From Spirosoma sp. 48-14 (GTDB taxonomy: Bacteria > Bacteroidota > Bacteroidia > Cytophagales > Spirosomataceae): 64,000 nucleotides of DNA. The first letter of the stretch is position 1. Every line of letters starts with the position of its first letter. The notes under the pieces were generated by a model. That model did not search any database. It saw only the letters and a program-made list of their open reading frames with translations, and had not been told where the DNA came from. Made by a program: the position numbers and the translations under genes. Positions 43,889-52,031 of the stretch are shown in pieces. Where the stretch lies: NCBI RefSeq assembly GCF_001898575.1, contig NZ_MKUD01000039.1, forward strand, positions 54,892 to 118,891. The letters run 5' to 3'.

Positions 43889-45046
43889 ATGAAACGCAAA
43901 AACCTATCGATCTTCCTGCTCTTATTCGTAGGCTTCAGTAGCCTTTTTGAAGGCTGCAAATCATCCGATGTTGACGCCACCAGCTCAACCAGTACATCTA
44001 CAGGCACATCGACCGGCACCACCACAGGTTCTACAACGAGTAATTCCAGCTCGATCACGACAGCCCTGGCGGTCACCGCCACCACGACAACCTGCAATTC
44101 GACGGGCGTGGCCCAGATCGTCTGCCTGGCCGAAGCGTTCAAAGCTACCCTGAGTAGTACCCAACTGGCAGCTACTCAGCTGACGTATTCCAAAACCAAC
44201 GCCCAAAAATGGTCAAACCTGCCCGCAGGCATGTCGGCCCGGGTGGGCATTAACCTGGGGTCGCTTAGCGATACGCAACTGGCCGCTTTCCGTAACCTGA
44301 TGGTCGCTGTACTGACGTTAGGGACTACTGACGAAGGATACGATGAGATGATCGGCAATCTGGTCGCTGATGATTACCTCAGTTCTATCGGTGGCGGTTC
44401 TACTTATGGAGCTGGCAATTATTACATCTCGTTTCTGGGTACACCGAGCACCAGTAGTTTGTGGGCCATCCTGTTCACAGGCCACCACTACACCCAGCCC
44501 ATCACCTTCAATGCCGGAGCTGTTACGGGCGTTACCCCTGCCTTCCGGGGCACTGAGCCACAGGCCGCTGTTACCGCAGCCAACCGCACTTACCAGGCTT
44601 TTGAGCAGGAGCGTGTCGCTTTCGCAGCCATGCTGACCGGACTGAGCACAACCGAACAGACAACAGCCAAACTATCGGGCTCTTACAGTGACCTGGTGCT
44701 GGGGCCGGGGCAGGATGGCAAATTCCCGGCAACCAAGTCGGGGTTGCAGGTGGGCACATTGAGCAGCGATAAGCAGGCGCTGGTATTAAAGGCGATCAAG
44801 CTTTACGTCAATGATCTGGACGCCACGACATCAGCGGCTATCCTGACCAAATACACCTCAGAACTAGCCAATACGTACATTTCGTATTCAGGCACAACAG
44901 CCATGAGTTCGCAGGGGGACTATGTTCGGGTTGATGGGCCGAGTGTCTGGATCGAGTTTTCGTATCAGGGCGGAGTCATCATCAAAAATACGCCCCACTC
45001 CCACTCCGTATGGCGTGATCATTCGGGTGATTACGGCGGCAACTAA
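43889..45046 (+). CDS. DUF3500 lipoprotein
   Basis: A 385-aa predicted lipoprotein: the signal segment KRKNLSIFLLLFVGFSSLFEGC puts the lipidated cysteine at residue 23. A Thr/Ser/Gly-rich spacer (about 30-55) follows, with TSTSTGTSTGTTTGSTT-like repeats. The rest matches DUF3500: LAEAFKATLSSTQLAATQL, GNYYISFLGTPSTSSLWAILFTGHHYTQPITF and a final VWIEFSYQGG. The C-terminus KNTPHSHSVWRDHSGDYGGN has three histidines in a short stretch, and GHHYTQ adds two more, possible metal ligands. Family function is unknown. It is followed by the HupE-like gene, so an envelope metal-handling role is proposed, as an inference. Confidence 0.85.
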   Translation: MKRKNLSIFLLLFVGFSSLFEGCKSSDVDATSSTSTSTGTSTGTTTGSTTSNSSSITTALAVTATTTTCNSTGVAQIVCLAEAFKATLSSTQLAATQLTYSKTNAQKWSNLPAGMSARVGINLGSLSDTQLAAFRNLMVAVLTLGTTDEGYDEMIGNLVADDYLSSIGGGSTYGAGNYYISFLGTPSTSSLWAILFTGHHYTQPITFNAGAVTGVTPAFRGTEPQAAVTAANRTYQAFEQERVAFAAMLTGLSTTEQTTAKLSGSYSDLVLGPGQDGKFPATKSGLQVGTLSSDKQALVLKAIKLYVNDLDATTSAAILTKYTSELANTYISYSGTTAMSSQGDYVRVDGPSVWIEFSYQGGVIIKNTPHSHSVWRDHSGDYGGN

Positions 45047-45121
45047 GCTTACTGATAAGACGAGCGTTCCGAATTCAGCCATTTATTTCGTCGATTGGCG
45101 AATGAAGTGCACCATACTATT

Positions 45122-46474
45122 ATGACTATAAAGCTTTTGCCACGAACTACATCAGGCCGTCTCATCAACCATCTATCCAGATGGCTGATGAGCATTATCC
45201 TGATCATAACAGCCCTTGGGTATTCCCGCCCGGCCAATGCCCACCCTATGCCGAACTCGGTGGTATTGCTCAATGTCCACGCAAACCGCATCGATGCTGA
45301 ACTACAGATTCCACTGGTCGAGCTACAATCCGCCTGGGGGCATGCTGTCAACGATTCGTCAGAAGGGCTGGTGGAACGGCTGGGGCCTCAACTACGGGAC
45401 TACCTCAAAACGCACATTCGTCCACAAAGCCCCGATGGGCGCTTCTGGACGGTATCGATTGGGGAGCTAACCGCTCACGAAAGTCAGAATCCAATTACCG
45501 GCGTGTACCGCGAACTAACAGCGCAGGTACAGCTGATTCCTCCGGCAGGAAGCGATGTGCGGCAGTTTATGTTTCATTACGATGTGGTGCTGCATCAGGT
45601 AATGACCCACAAAATTCTGGTGTCGGTCCGTCAGGACTGGGAACGTGGGCAACTGGCCGAAACGAACCCCGTTCAGGTGGGCGAAATCAGTCTGGACATT
45701 GTGAATAACCGCATACTGCCGCTCCCGGTCAATTTGGCGTCGGGCAGCGTCTGGACGGGCTTTATGGCTATGATTAAACTAGGCAACCAGCACATTGCCG
45801 AAGGCACCGACCATTTATTGTTTTTACTCGTTCTGCTCCTACCTGCGCCACTGCTGGTAGACAGGCAACGTTGGGGGCAATTTGGTGGAGTTCGCTACAG
45901 CCTGAAACGGTTGCTGCTGATTGTAACCGCGTTTACCATCGGTCATTCCATCACCTTACTGTTAGGCTCAATTGGCTGGGTTCGGTTACCATCTCAACCC
46001 GTTGAAATTCTGATTGCCGTATCGATTCTGGTATCGGCTATTCACGCTGTCCGACCTGTTTTTCCCGGTCGTGAAGCCTGGGTAGCGGCTGGGTTTGGTC
46101 TGGTCCATGGGCTGGCCTTTGCCAGTACATTGGCGAACCTACAACTCGATGCCGGTCCGATGGCGCTGAGCATTCTGGGCTTCAATCTGGGTATTGAACT
46201 AATGCAGTTGGCCATCATCCTGGTAGTCATTCCCTGGCTGATGCTCCTGAGTCGTACAACCGCCTATACCCTCGCCAGGCTGTCAGGCGCTTTTCTGGCA
46301 GGTATTGCCGCCCTCGCCTGGCTTACCGAGCGGGTATCAGGCCAGCCTAATCTGTTAACAAAAGGGATTGAAGTCTTCGCCCGTTATGCTCCCTATGGCC
46401 TTATCGTATTAGCTTTGCTATCGCTTTACCTAACCTGGCGGATGAGACTAGCAAAGCCGTTGCCAACAGCGTGA
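45122..46474 (+). CDS. HupE/UreJ-family membrane protein
   Basis: A 450-aa protein with an N-terminal signal or anchor (about residues 22-40, ending ANAH), an extracytoplasmic N-domain and six or seven membrane spans in the C-terminal half (from about 205). The key signature HIAEGTDH at about 224-231 is an HX5DH motif; in Rhizobium HupE this motif is needed for nickel uptake. FTIGHSITLLLG and GFGLVHGLAFAS supply two further conserved histidines in membrane spans. I chose the ATG at 45122; 45095 is an alternative. The stop overlaps the TonB receptor start by 4 bp, so the two are coupled. A nickel/cobalt or copper role is possible. Confidence 0.8.
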   Translation: MTIKLLPRTTSGRLINHLSRWLMSIILIITALGYSRPANAHPMPNSVVLLNVHANRIDAELQIPLVELQSAWGHAVNDSSEGLVERLGPQLRDYLKTHIRPQSPDGRFWTVSIGELTAHESQNPITGVYRELTAQVQLIPPAGSDVRQFMFHYDVVLHQVMTHKILVSVRQDWERGQLAETNPVQVGEISLDIVNNRILPLPVNLASGSVWTGFMAMIKLGNQHIAEGTDHLLFLLVLLLPAPLLVDRQRWGQFGGVRYSLKRLLLIVTAFTIGHSITLLLGSIGWVRLPSQPVEILIAVSILVSAIHAVRPVFPGREAWVAAGFGLVHGLAFASTLANLQLDAGPMALSILGFNLGIELMQLAIILVVIPWLMLLSRTTAYTLARLSGAFLAGIAALAWLTERVSGQPNLLTKGIEVFARYAPYGLIVLALLSLYLTWRMRLAKPLPTA

Positions 46475-48753
46475 AGCCTTATGAAGAAATGGCGAAAAAC
46501 CTACTCACGACACTTGTTATCGGATTGCTGACGTTCCAGACCGCCTATGCCCACCTGGGTACGCTTACGGGTGTCGTGTTTGATGGCAATACTCATTTAC
46601 CCCTACGGGATGTTACGGTACAATTGATAGGTCTGGGTAAAGCCACGCTGACCGATGAACTGGGCCGTTATCGCTTCGATGGTCTGGTAGAATCACCTTA
46701 CAAAGTTGAGTTCTCGCACATTGGGTATGGAACAGTTACCCAAGACATTACCATTACAGACGACCAGACAACGCACGTTCAGACGGCATTGACGGTAGCC
46801 CCGGTAAATTTGAGTTCAGTAACGGTGTCGGCCCTGAAGGCTAATACCCAGCAACTGATTAGCAGTCTGGACATTCGCCTGCGGCCTATTACGAACTCTC
46901 AGGAAATTCTGCGGCTGGTGCCTGGCCTGTTTATTGGGCAGCATGCAGGTGGTGGTAAGGCTGAGCAAATCTTTCTGCGGGGTTTCGATCTGGATCACGG
47001 TACCGATATTCGGCTGACGGTCGATGGGATGCCGGTTAATATGGTGTCGCATGCGCATGGGCAAGGTTACGCCGATCTGCATTTTGTGATTCCTGAACTG
47101 GTTGAAGGGGTCGATTTCAAAAAAGGGCCTTACACGAGTGATAAAGGCAATCTGGCAACGGCAGGCTGGGCTGATTTCCGAACCCGTACCACGCTGGATC
47201 GCTCGTTTGCCAAGCTGGAAGCGGGGCAATATGATACCTATCGGGCCGTGGCAGGCATCGATCTGTTAGGACAGAAAGGCAAAGCCAACAATCAGTCCGC
47301 TTTCCTGGCGTCTGAATACTCCTATTCCAACTCCTACTTCGATAATCCGCAGCATTTCAAGCGGGTGAATGTAGTAGGCAAATACCACAGCCACATTGCG
47401 CCCAACACCAATCTGACCCTGACAGCCTCTACCTTCTGGAGTAAATGGAATCACTCGGGCCAGATACCCGACCGGGCCGTTGAATCGGGCTTGATCGGCT
47501 GGTTCGGCTCCATCGATCCGACCGAAGGTGGCGAGACCAGTCGTTCGAATCTGAACGCCCAACTGATCACCGTAACGCCCAAAAATCATACGATCAAAAA
47601 CCAGTTCTACTACAGCAACTATAACTTCGAGCTGTATTCCAACTTCACGTTCTTCCTCAACGACAGCCTTAACGGCGATCAGATTCGCCAGAAAGAACAC
47701 CGGAACCTCTTCGGCTACAACGGCAGCTATGCCACGCAAACTTCCATTGGCCAAACGCATTGGACCACGACTTTCGGCACTCAGTATCGACAGGATATTA
47801 CCCATGATACGGAATTATCACATACTAAAAACCGGGTAGAGACCCTGAATCAGATTCAGTATGGAAACGTCAACGAAATCAACGCAGCCCTCTATGCCGA
47901 TGAAGTCATTCAGGTGTCGAGTCGCTTCAGTATCAACGCGGGCGTTCGGGTCGATTATTTCCGTTCACAATACACCGATCTACTGACCAATCCCGCATTA
48001 ACCCGACGCACATCGCAGGCCATTGTATCGCCCAAACTGAACTTCTATTACACCGTCAATCCGCATTTTCAGCTTTACTTAAACAGCGGTAAGGGCTTTC
48101 ACTCCAACGATGCCCGCGTTGTTACGGCCCAGAATGGGCGGGAGATTTTACCTGGTGCCTACGGGGCCGACCTGGGAATTATCTTTAAACCAATTCCTAA
48201 ATTGTTTATCAATGCAGCCGCCTGGTATCTGTACCTGAAGCAGGAGTTTATATATGTAGGCGATGAGGGCGTAGTCGAACCTAGTGGGCGCTCCCGTCGC
48301 CAGGGAATCGATCTGTCGGCCCGGTATCAGCTTACCAAAAGCCTGTTTGCGGATATTGACCTGAACACAGCCACCCCTCGCTCACTGGATGCAGAAGCAG
48401 GCCAAAACTATCTTCCGCTGGCTCCGGTATTTACCTCCACAGGAGGCTTGTCCCTACAAACAGCGTATGGCCTCAGCGGCTCCCTACGCTACCGCTACAT
48501 GGCCGACCGACCAGCTAATGAAGACAATAGCATTGTAGCCAAAGGCTATTTCGTAACCGATATGCAACTGAACTACGCCCGTCGGCAGTATACCCTTGGC
48601 CTGTCGGTGCAGAATCTATTCAACACGCGCTGGAAAGAAACCCAGTTTGCTACGGAGAGTCGGCTGAAAGGAGAAGCAACTCCGGTCGAAGAAATACACT
48701 TTACGCCCGGTACGCCCTTTTTTGCGCGGTTAAGCCTAACCTACTTTTGGTAA
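46471..48753 (+). CDS. TonB-dependent receptor with carboxypeptidase-like N-domain, probable metal uptake
   Basis: A 760-aa outer-membrane receptor. The frame opens with a GTG at 46471 overlapping the HupE stop by 4 bp, and an ATG at 46489 starts MAKNLLTTLVIGLLTFQTAYAH, a good signal peptide, so 46489 is likely used. A CarboxypepD_reg-like domain (about 25-105) precedes the plug with FLRGFDLDHGTDIRLTVDGMPVNMVSHAHGQGYADLHF, a run of histidines in the plug, typical of a TonB-receptor subgroup I remember near HupE genes. The barrel follows. It is not a SusC type and has no SusD next to it. A metal or metal-chelate substrate fits the context. Confidence 0.88.
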   Translation: MKPYEEMAKNLLTTLVIGLLTFQTAYAHLGTLTGVVFDGNTHLPLRDVTVQLIGLGKATLTDELGRYRFDGLVESPYKVEFSHIGYGTVTQDITITDDQTTHVQTALTVAPVNLSSVTVSALKANTQQLISSLDIRLRPITNSQEILRLVPGLFIGQHAGGGKAEQIFLRGFDLDHGTDIRLTVDGMPVNMVSHAHGQGYADLHFVIPELVEGVDFKKGPYTSDKGNLATAGWADFRTRTTLDRSFAKLEAGQYDTYRAVAGIDLLGQKGKANNQSAFLASEYSYSNSYFDNPQHFKRVNVVGKYHSHIAPNTNLTLTASTFWSKWNHSGQIPDRAVESGLIGWFGSIDPTEGGETSRSNLNAQLITVTPKNHTIKNQFYYSNYNFELYSNFTFFLNDSLNGDQIRQKEHRNLFGYNGSYATQTSIGQTHWTTTFGTQYRQDITHDTELSHTKNRVETLNQIQYGNVNEINAALYADEVIQVSSRFSINAGVRVDYFRSQYTDLLTNPALTRRTSQAIVSPKLNFYYTVNPHFQLYLNSGKGFHSNDARVVTAQNGREILPGAYGADLGIIFKPIPKLFINAAAWYLYLKQEFIYVGDEGVVEPSGRSRRQGIDLSARYQLTKSLFADIDLNTATPRSLDAEAGQNYLPLAPVFTSTGGLSLQTAYGLSGSLRYRYMADRPANEDNSIVAKGYFVTDMQLNYARRQYTLGLSVQNLFNTRWKETQFATESRLKGEATPVEEIHFTPGTPFFARLSLTYFW

Positions 48754-48956
48754 GTGCGGACTTACACAAAGCCGCTCGTATCGACACAATTCCACCCGAT
48801 ACCGCGCTACCTCCTACCAGTGGTAATTCATATCGAAAGAGCCCATCAGTCGGAGTGCCTGTTTTCCTCGACAATTGTTTTCCTTCTTCGCTTTTCGTGT
48901 TTAAGGACTGCGTTATTACCCAGATGAGGTATATTTATTTCGACATCCAGGGTACT

Positions 48957-49379
48957 ATGAAACGCTTCTCGTTCGTACTGATTTTTACGGTATATATGTC
49001 CGGCTTAAAGGCCCAGTCCTTGCTGGAAAAGCCACAAACCTATGCAAAAGCCTACACGCTGGCTATCCATACACCTGTATACAGCGATAAACGTATAGCA
49101 ATGGGTAACTTTTCTGACTCCGTCTGGACCGACACAACCAGGCTAACCCGCGACTACTGCGACTTCCAAAAGAGCTACATCAGGGAAAACGAAACGAAAA
49201 GCATACAGGCAAATGCTCACGACAGAGCCCGACGCAATGCCGGCATGGCTAATCTGGAGCGGGTTTTAAACGCGCTATTTGACTACTGTCTCACGGAAGT
49301 TGCCGCCGGAAAAACAATTTCTCAATACTGTGATGCCAACGACTTTCCCTGCCCACCATTTAATCTCTATAAAAAATAA
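48957..49379 (+). CDS. Small secreted protein of unknown function
   Basis: A 140-aa protein with a signal peptide (MKRFSFVLIFTVYMSGLKAQ). The longer frame from 48747 is not used because residues upstream of this ATG are not protein-like. The mature part has three cysteines, with FDYCLTEVAAGKTISQYCDANDFPCPP at the end, possibly disulfide-bonded, and no family I recognise. It follows the TonB receptor by about 200 bp, so co-transcription is uncertain. Confidence 0.65.
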   Translation: MKRFSFVLIFTVYMSGLKAQSLLEKPQTYAKAYTLAIHTPVYSDKRIAMGNFSDSVWTDTTRLTRDYCDFQKSYIRENETKSIQANAHDRARRNAGMANLERVLNALFDYCLTEVAAGKTISQYCDANDFPCPPFNLYKK

Positions 49380-49388
49380 AGAGTACGG

Positions 49389-49724
49389 GTGCCTTCTAAA
49401 TTAAGGTATCTGCGTGAATTAATGATGCCTCAACACAAGCATGACACCATTGAAGAATCTACGCATCCGCCCATCAATTTTAGGACTTATCTAATAACCT
49501 CCTGCTTTAAAGCCAGAAACAATGATACGCCTGGAACGATTTATCCACAGAAATTTACATGGAAAAATTTAATCTTTCTACGCTTTAATCCAGAATACAA
49601 ACGTTTCCGCAAGCGTTTGCATAGAATAATAGCCACTTACAGCTTTTTAAAATGCAATATACCCCTTGACATCTTGTACTTATACAGTACTTTAGTAGAA
49701 TATATTCAGGAAAGGCAGTACTGA
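49389..49724 (+). CDS. Doubtful small ORF, 111 codons
   Basis: A frame with a GTG start, a basic and aromatic composition (KFTWKNLIFLRFNPEYKRFRKRLHR) and an AT-rich sequence unlike its neighbours. It has no recognisable domain. It could be a short real gene, acquired or decayed, or simply intergenic sequence; the lack of a good start or ribosome-binding site argues against it. Confidence 0.25.
   Translation: MPSKLRYLRELMMPQHKHDTIEESTHPPINFRTYLITSCFKARNNDTPGTIYPQKFTWKNLIFLRFNPEYKRFRKRLHRIIATYSFLKCNIPLDILYLYSTLVEYIQERQY
49674..49690. promoter_or_regulatory. First GTACT-N5-AGTAC palindrome upstream of the ECF sigma gene
   Basis: TTGTACTTATACAGTAC contains GTACT, five bases and AGTAC, a perfect palindrome of the half-site GTACT. 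A second copy lies about 98 bp downstream, and a further AGTAC half-site follows at 49803-49807. Regulator binding sites are possible. Confidence 0.5.
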
Positions 49725-49771
49725 CCCATTTGCCTAAGCGGCTCTTTACCGCTACAGGCCTAACCCAGAAA

Positions 49772-49788
49772 TTGTACTTTACCAGTAC
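49772..49788. promoter_or_regulatory. Second GTACT-N5-AGTAC palindrome upstream of the ECF sigma gene
   Basis: TTGTACTTTACCAGTAC matches the first copy at 14 of 17 positions and keeps both half-sites. It lies 100 bp before the sigma factor start, so it is well placed for operator function. Confidence 0.5.
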
Positions 49789-49888
49789 ATTTCATTTTAA
49801 ACAGTACGATTAAGTAGGCGGCTTTTGCTTGTCATTAGCTTAAAATGAATATGTACGACACAACGTTTTTAACCGCTACGCATTTATT

Positions 49889-50482
49889 ATGGCGAACTCC
49901 GTTTCAATTCCTGTAGACGAACAGCGCATGGCGCAGCTCTGGACTCGGTTTCGGGCGGATGATGAGAAAGCTTTCGATCAATTGGTGGAAGCCAGGTATC
50001 GTGTACTATTCAACTACGCTACCCGATTCACGAAAGACCGGGACCTGATTAAGGATTGTGTTCAGGACTTATTCCTCGAATTGTGGAATCGTCGGAAAGC
50101 CATTGTCGATACGCCTTACGTTACTATCTACCTGATCAAGGCTTTGCGCAACAACCTGCTGCGAAAACTTCGTCGGGAACGCGGTTGGACTATTGCCGTA
50201 GAGGATGACACCGACCTCGATATGCATAGCATCGATGAATTAACCATCGAAGCGAGCTGGGTTGCCGAAGAAACGCAGATTAGTACTGAGCAAAATTTAC
50301 GGCAGGCCGTCGCTCAATTGCCCAAGCGACAACAGGAAGTGGTGTTCCTGAAATTTTATGAGGGACTTTCCAATGATGATATTGCCCAGGTGATGGAGGT
50401 TGAAAAACAGACCGTTGCCAATTTTCTTTACCGGGCCATGTCCCAACTCCGAAATTCGCTACCCCTCCGTATTTTCTCCTAA
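49889..50482 (+). CDS. ECF-type RNA polymerase sigma factor
   Basis: A 197-aa sigma factor. Region 2 is at about 20-95 (DDEKAFDQLVEARYRVLFNYATRFTKDRDLIKDCVQDLFLELWNRR) and region 4 at about 130-185 (LRQAVAQLPKRQQEVVFLKFYEGLSNDDIAQVMEVEKQTVANFLYRAMSQLR). It is of the Bacteroidota type that pairs with FecR anti-sigma proteins and TonB receptors with STN domains. The FecR gene lies 190 bp downstream behind a terminator. It is likely to direct transcription of the downstream SusC-SusD glycan locus. Confidence 0.95.
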   Translation: MANSVSIPVDEQRMAQLWTRFRADDEKAFDQLVEARYRVLFNYATRFTKDRDLIKDCVQDLFLELWNRRKAIVDTPYVTIYLIKALRNNLLRKLRRERGWTIAVEDDTDLDMHSIDELTIEASWVAEETQISTEQNLRQAVAQLPKRQQEVVFLKFYEGLSNDDIAQVMEVEKQTVANFLYRAMSQLRNSLPLRIFS

Positions 50483-50501
50483 AAACCATTCTTCATAGAT
50501 G

Positions 50502-50540
50502 AACGGCCCTCCTGCATACCTTGTCGGGAGGGCCGTTTTT
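50502..50540 (+). terminator. Intrinsic terminator after the sigma factor gene
   Basis: AACGGCCCTCC (50502-50512) and GGAGGGCCGTT (50527-50537) form an 11-bp perfect stem, followed by a run of T (TTTTT). The sigma and FecR genes are therefore probably separate transcripts, with some readthrough possible. Confidence 0.9.
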
Positions 50541-50671
50541 GTTGGTTTGGCCTTCAAGGGTATCGTATCAAACGAACAGGCAAAAAATTTCAGGAAAATT
50601 CATATAAAAAAGAGTATGACCAGAGGTAGGTGGTCTACTTCCTTGCAAACGGGGAATTGCCGGCCGCACCT

Positions 50672-51796
50672 ATGCCTGATTATATACATTATACGTTCGA
50701 TGACTTTGTGCTGGATAGTCGGTTTCGCCAGTGGGTACTTACGAACTCACCGACTGAACAGGCTTTCTGGAGCAAGTGGCTTCAGGAGAATCCTGATAAA
50801 GTCGACCTAGTACTATCTGCCCGGCAATTTGTCAGTCAGATGCAGCAGGCTCAGGACGAATTGTCGGACGAAGAGCTAAGTACCGAGGTGGCCCGTATCC
50901 GCATGAATCGGCAGAAAGCGCAGGATTTAGAGCAATCCGACCCAATGCCTGAAGAGCAGCCAGTACCCGGTCGGTTCTGGAGCTGGCTACGAATAGCCGC
51001 TGTTATCACGCTGGTAGGATTAGGAGCAGGTGCTTTTTGGTACTGGCGTATGCCCAGCACACCACTCGCTAGCTATCAGCAGACGATTGAGCAAAAGACA
51101 GGTACACTACAGGAAGTTCGGAATACAACCAACGCCAGTCAATTGGTTCGATTGCCCGATGGAAGTAAAGTTACCCTGTATCGGGGAAGCCAGATCCGTT
51201 TTCCCCGCTCATTTACGGTGCAGCAACGGGAGGTTTTTCTGGTTGGCGAAGCTTTTTTTGACATCGTCCGTCGGCCCAAGCAACCCTTTATGGTCTACAC
51301 CGACCAGCTAATCACGAAAGTGCTTGGAACTAGCTTCACCGTACGCGCTTATCCGAATGATAAGGAAGCCAAAGTGATCGTTCGAACGGGGAAGGTTTCG
51401 GTTTTTAAAACACCAGCCACCGGGAAACTGGGGGATATGAGCGATAGTGAACCCGCCCTTATTCTGACGCCCAATCAGCAGGTGACGTTTCAGGAGATAG
51501 ATCGGCGGATGGAGCGTTCGTTGGTAGCTATGCCCGAACCCATTGCCACATCAACGGGGCAACCCCAGACCCTGGTATTTGACCACACGCCCGTCGTAAC
51601 GGTGTTTAAGAAGTTGGAAGCCGCCTATGGCATTGTCATTAATTACGATGCCGATCTATTGGCGGGTTGCGAGCTGACCGCTGAATTTGGCCCAGAATCA
51701 CTGTTTGAGAAACTGGATCTGATTTGCCGAGCCACCGAATCCCGATACGAAGTCATTGATGCTCAAGTGGTTGTTTACAGCAAAGGCTGCCGCTGA
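50672..51796 (+). CDS. FecR-family anti-sigma factor
   Basis: A 374-aa inner-membrane protein. I chose the ATG at 50672 (MPDYIHYTFDDFVLDSRF); an earlier GTG at 50630 is less likely. The N-terminal cytoplasmic part (1-105) binds the sigma factor, a single span lies at about 107-125 (RIAAVITLVGLGAGAFWYW), the periplasmic FecR domain (about 145-260) contains VRLPDGSKVTLYRGSQIRFPRSFTV and GEAFFDIVRRPKQPFMVYTDQLITKVLGTSFTVRAY, and a C-terminal domain (about 295-372) ends RATESRYEVIDAQVVVYSKGC. It responds to the STN domain of the SusC receptor when glycan is bound. Confidence 0.93.
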   Translation: MPDYIHYTFDDFVLDSRFRQWVLTNSPTEQAFWSKWLQENPDKVDLVLSARQFVSQMQQAQDELSDEELSTEVARIRMNRQKAQDLEQSDPMPEEQPVPGRFWSWLRIAAVITLVGLGAGAFWYWRMPSTPLASYQQTIEQKTGTLQEVRNTTNASQLVRLPDGSKVTLYRGSQIRFPRSFTVQQREVFLVGEAFFDIVRRPKQPFMVYTDQLITKVLGTSFTVRAYPNDKEAKVIVRTGKVSVFKTPATGKLGDMSDSEPALILTPNQQVTFQEIDRRMERSLVAMPEPIATSTGQPQTLVFDHTPVVTVFKKLEAAYGIVINYDADLLAGCELTAEFGPESLFEKLDLICRATESRYEVIDAQVVVYSKGCR

Positions 51797-52031
51797 GCCA
51801 GTCAACGTTGCCAACATATAGTTTACCAATCTAAACCTACACGATTCGTATGAACCTACTCACCCTGTCGCTACAAATCAGGTAGCCCACTCTTCAAAGC
51901 CGTAAGGCCATCGGTGCCCAAACGGAATTACCCCTGCATTATACCAGTCAATACCCTGATGATGATCCAGACCTTGCCTGGGTAAGGGGATTTTTTGTGC
52001 CAAACGTAAACGAGTATCTTTCCATATATCT

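Noticed and set aside
48747..48956. Extended N-terminus for the small secreted protein at 48957
   Set aside because: The 70 upstream codons are not protein-like, and the ATG at 48957 starts an unambiguous signal peptide.
52014..52021. TATCTTTC before the STN-type SusC gene resembling a -7 element
   Set aside because: It differs from TAnnTTTG at the last base and leaves almost no leader before the ATG at 52032.
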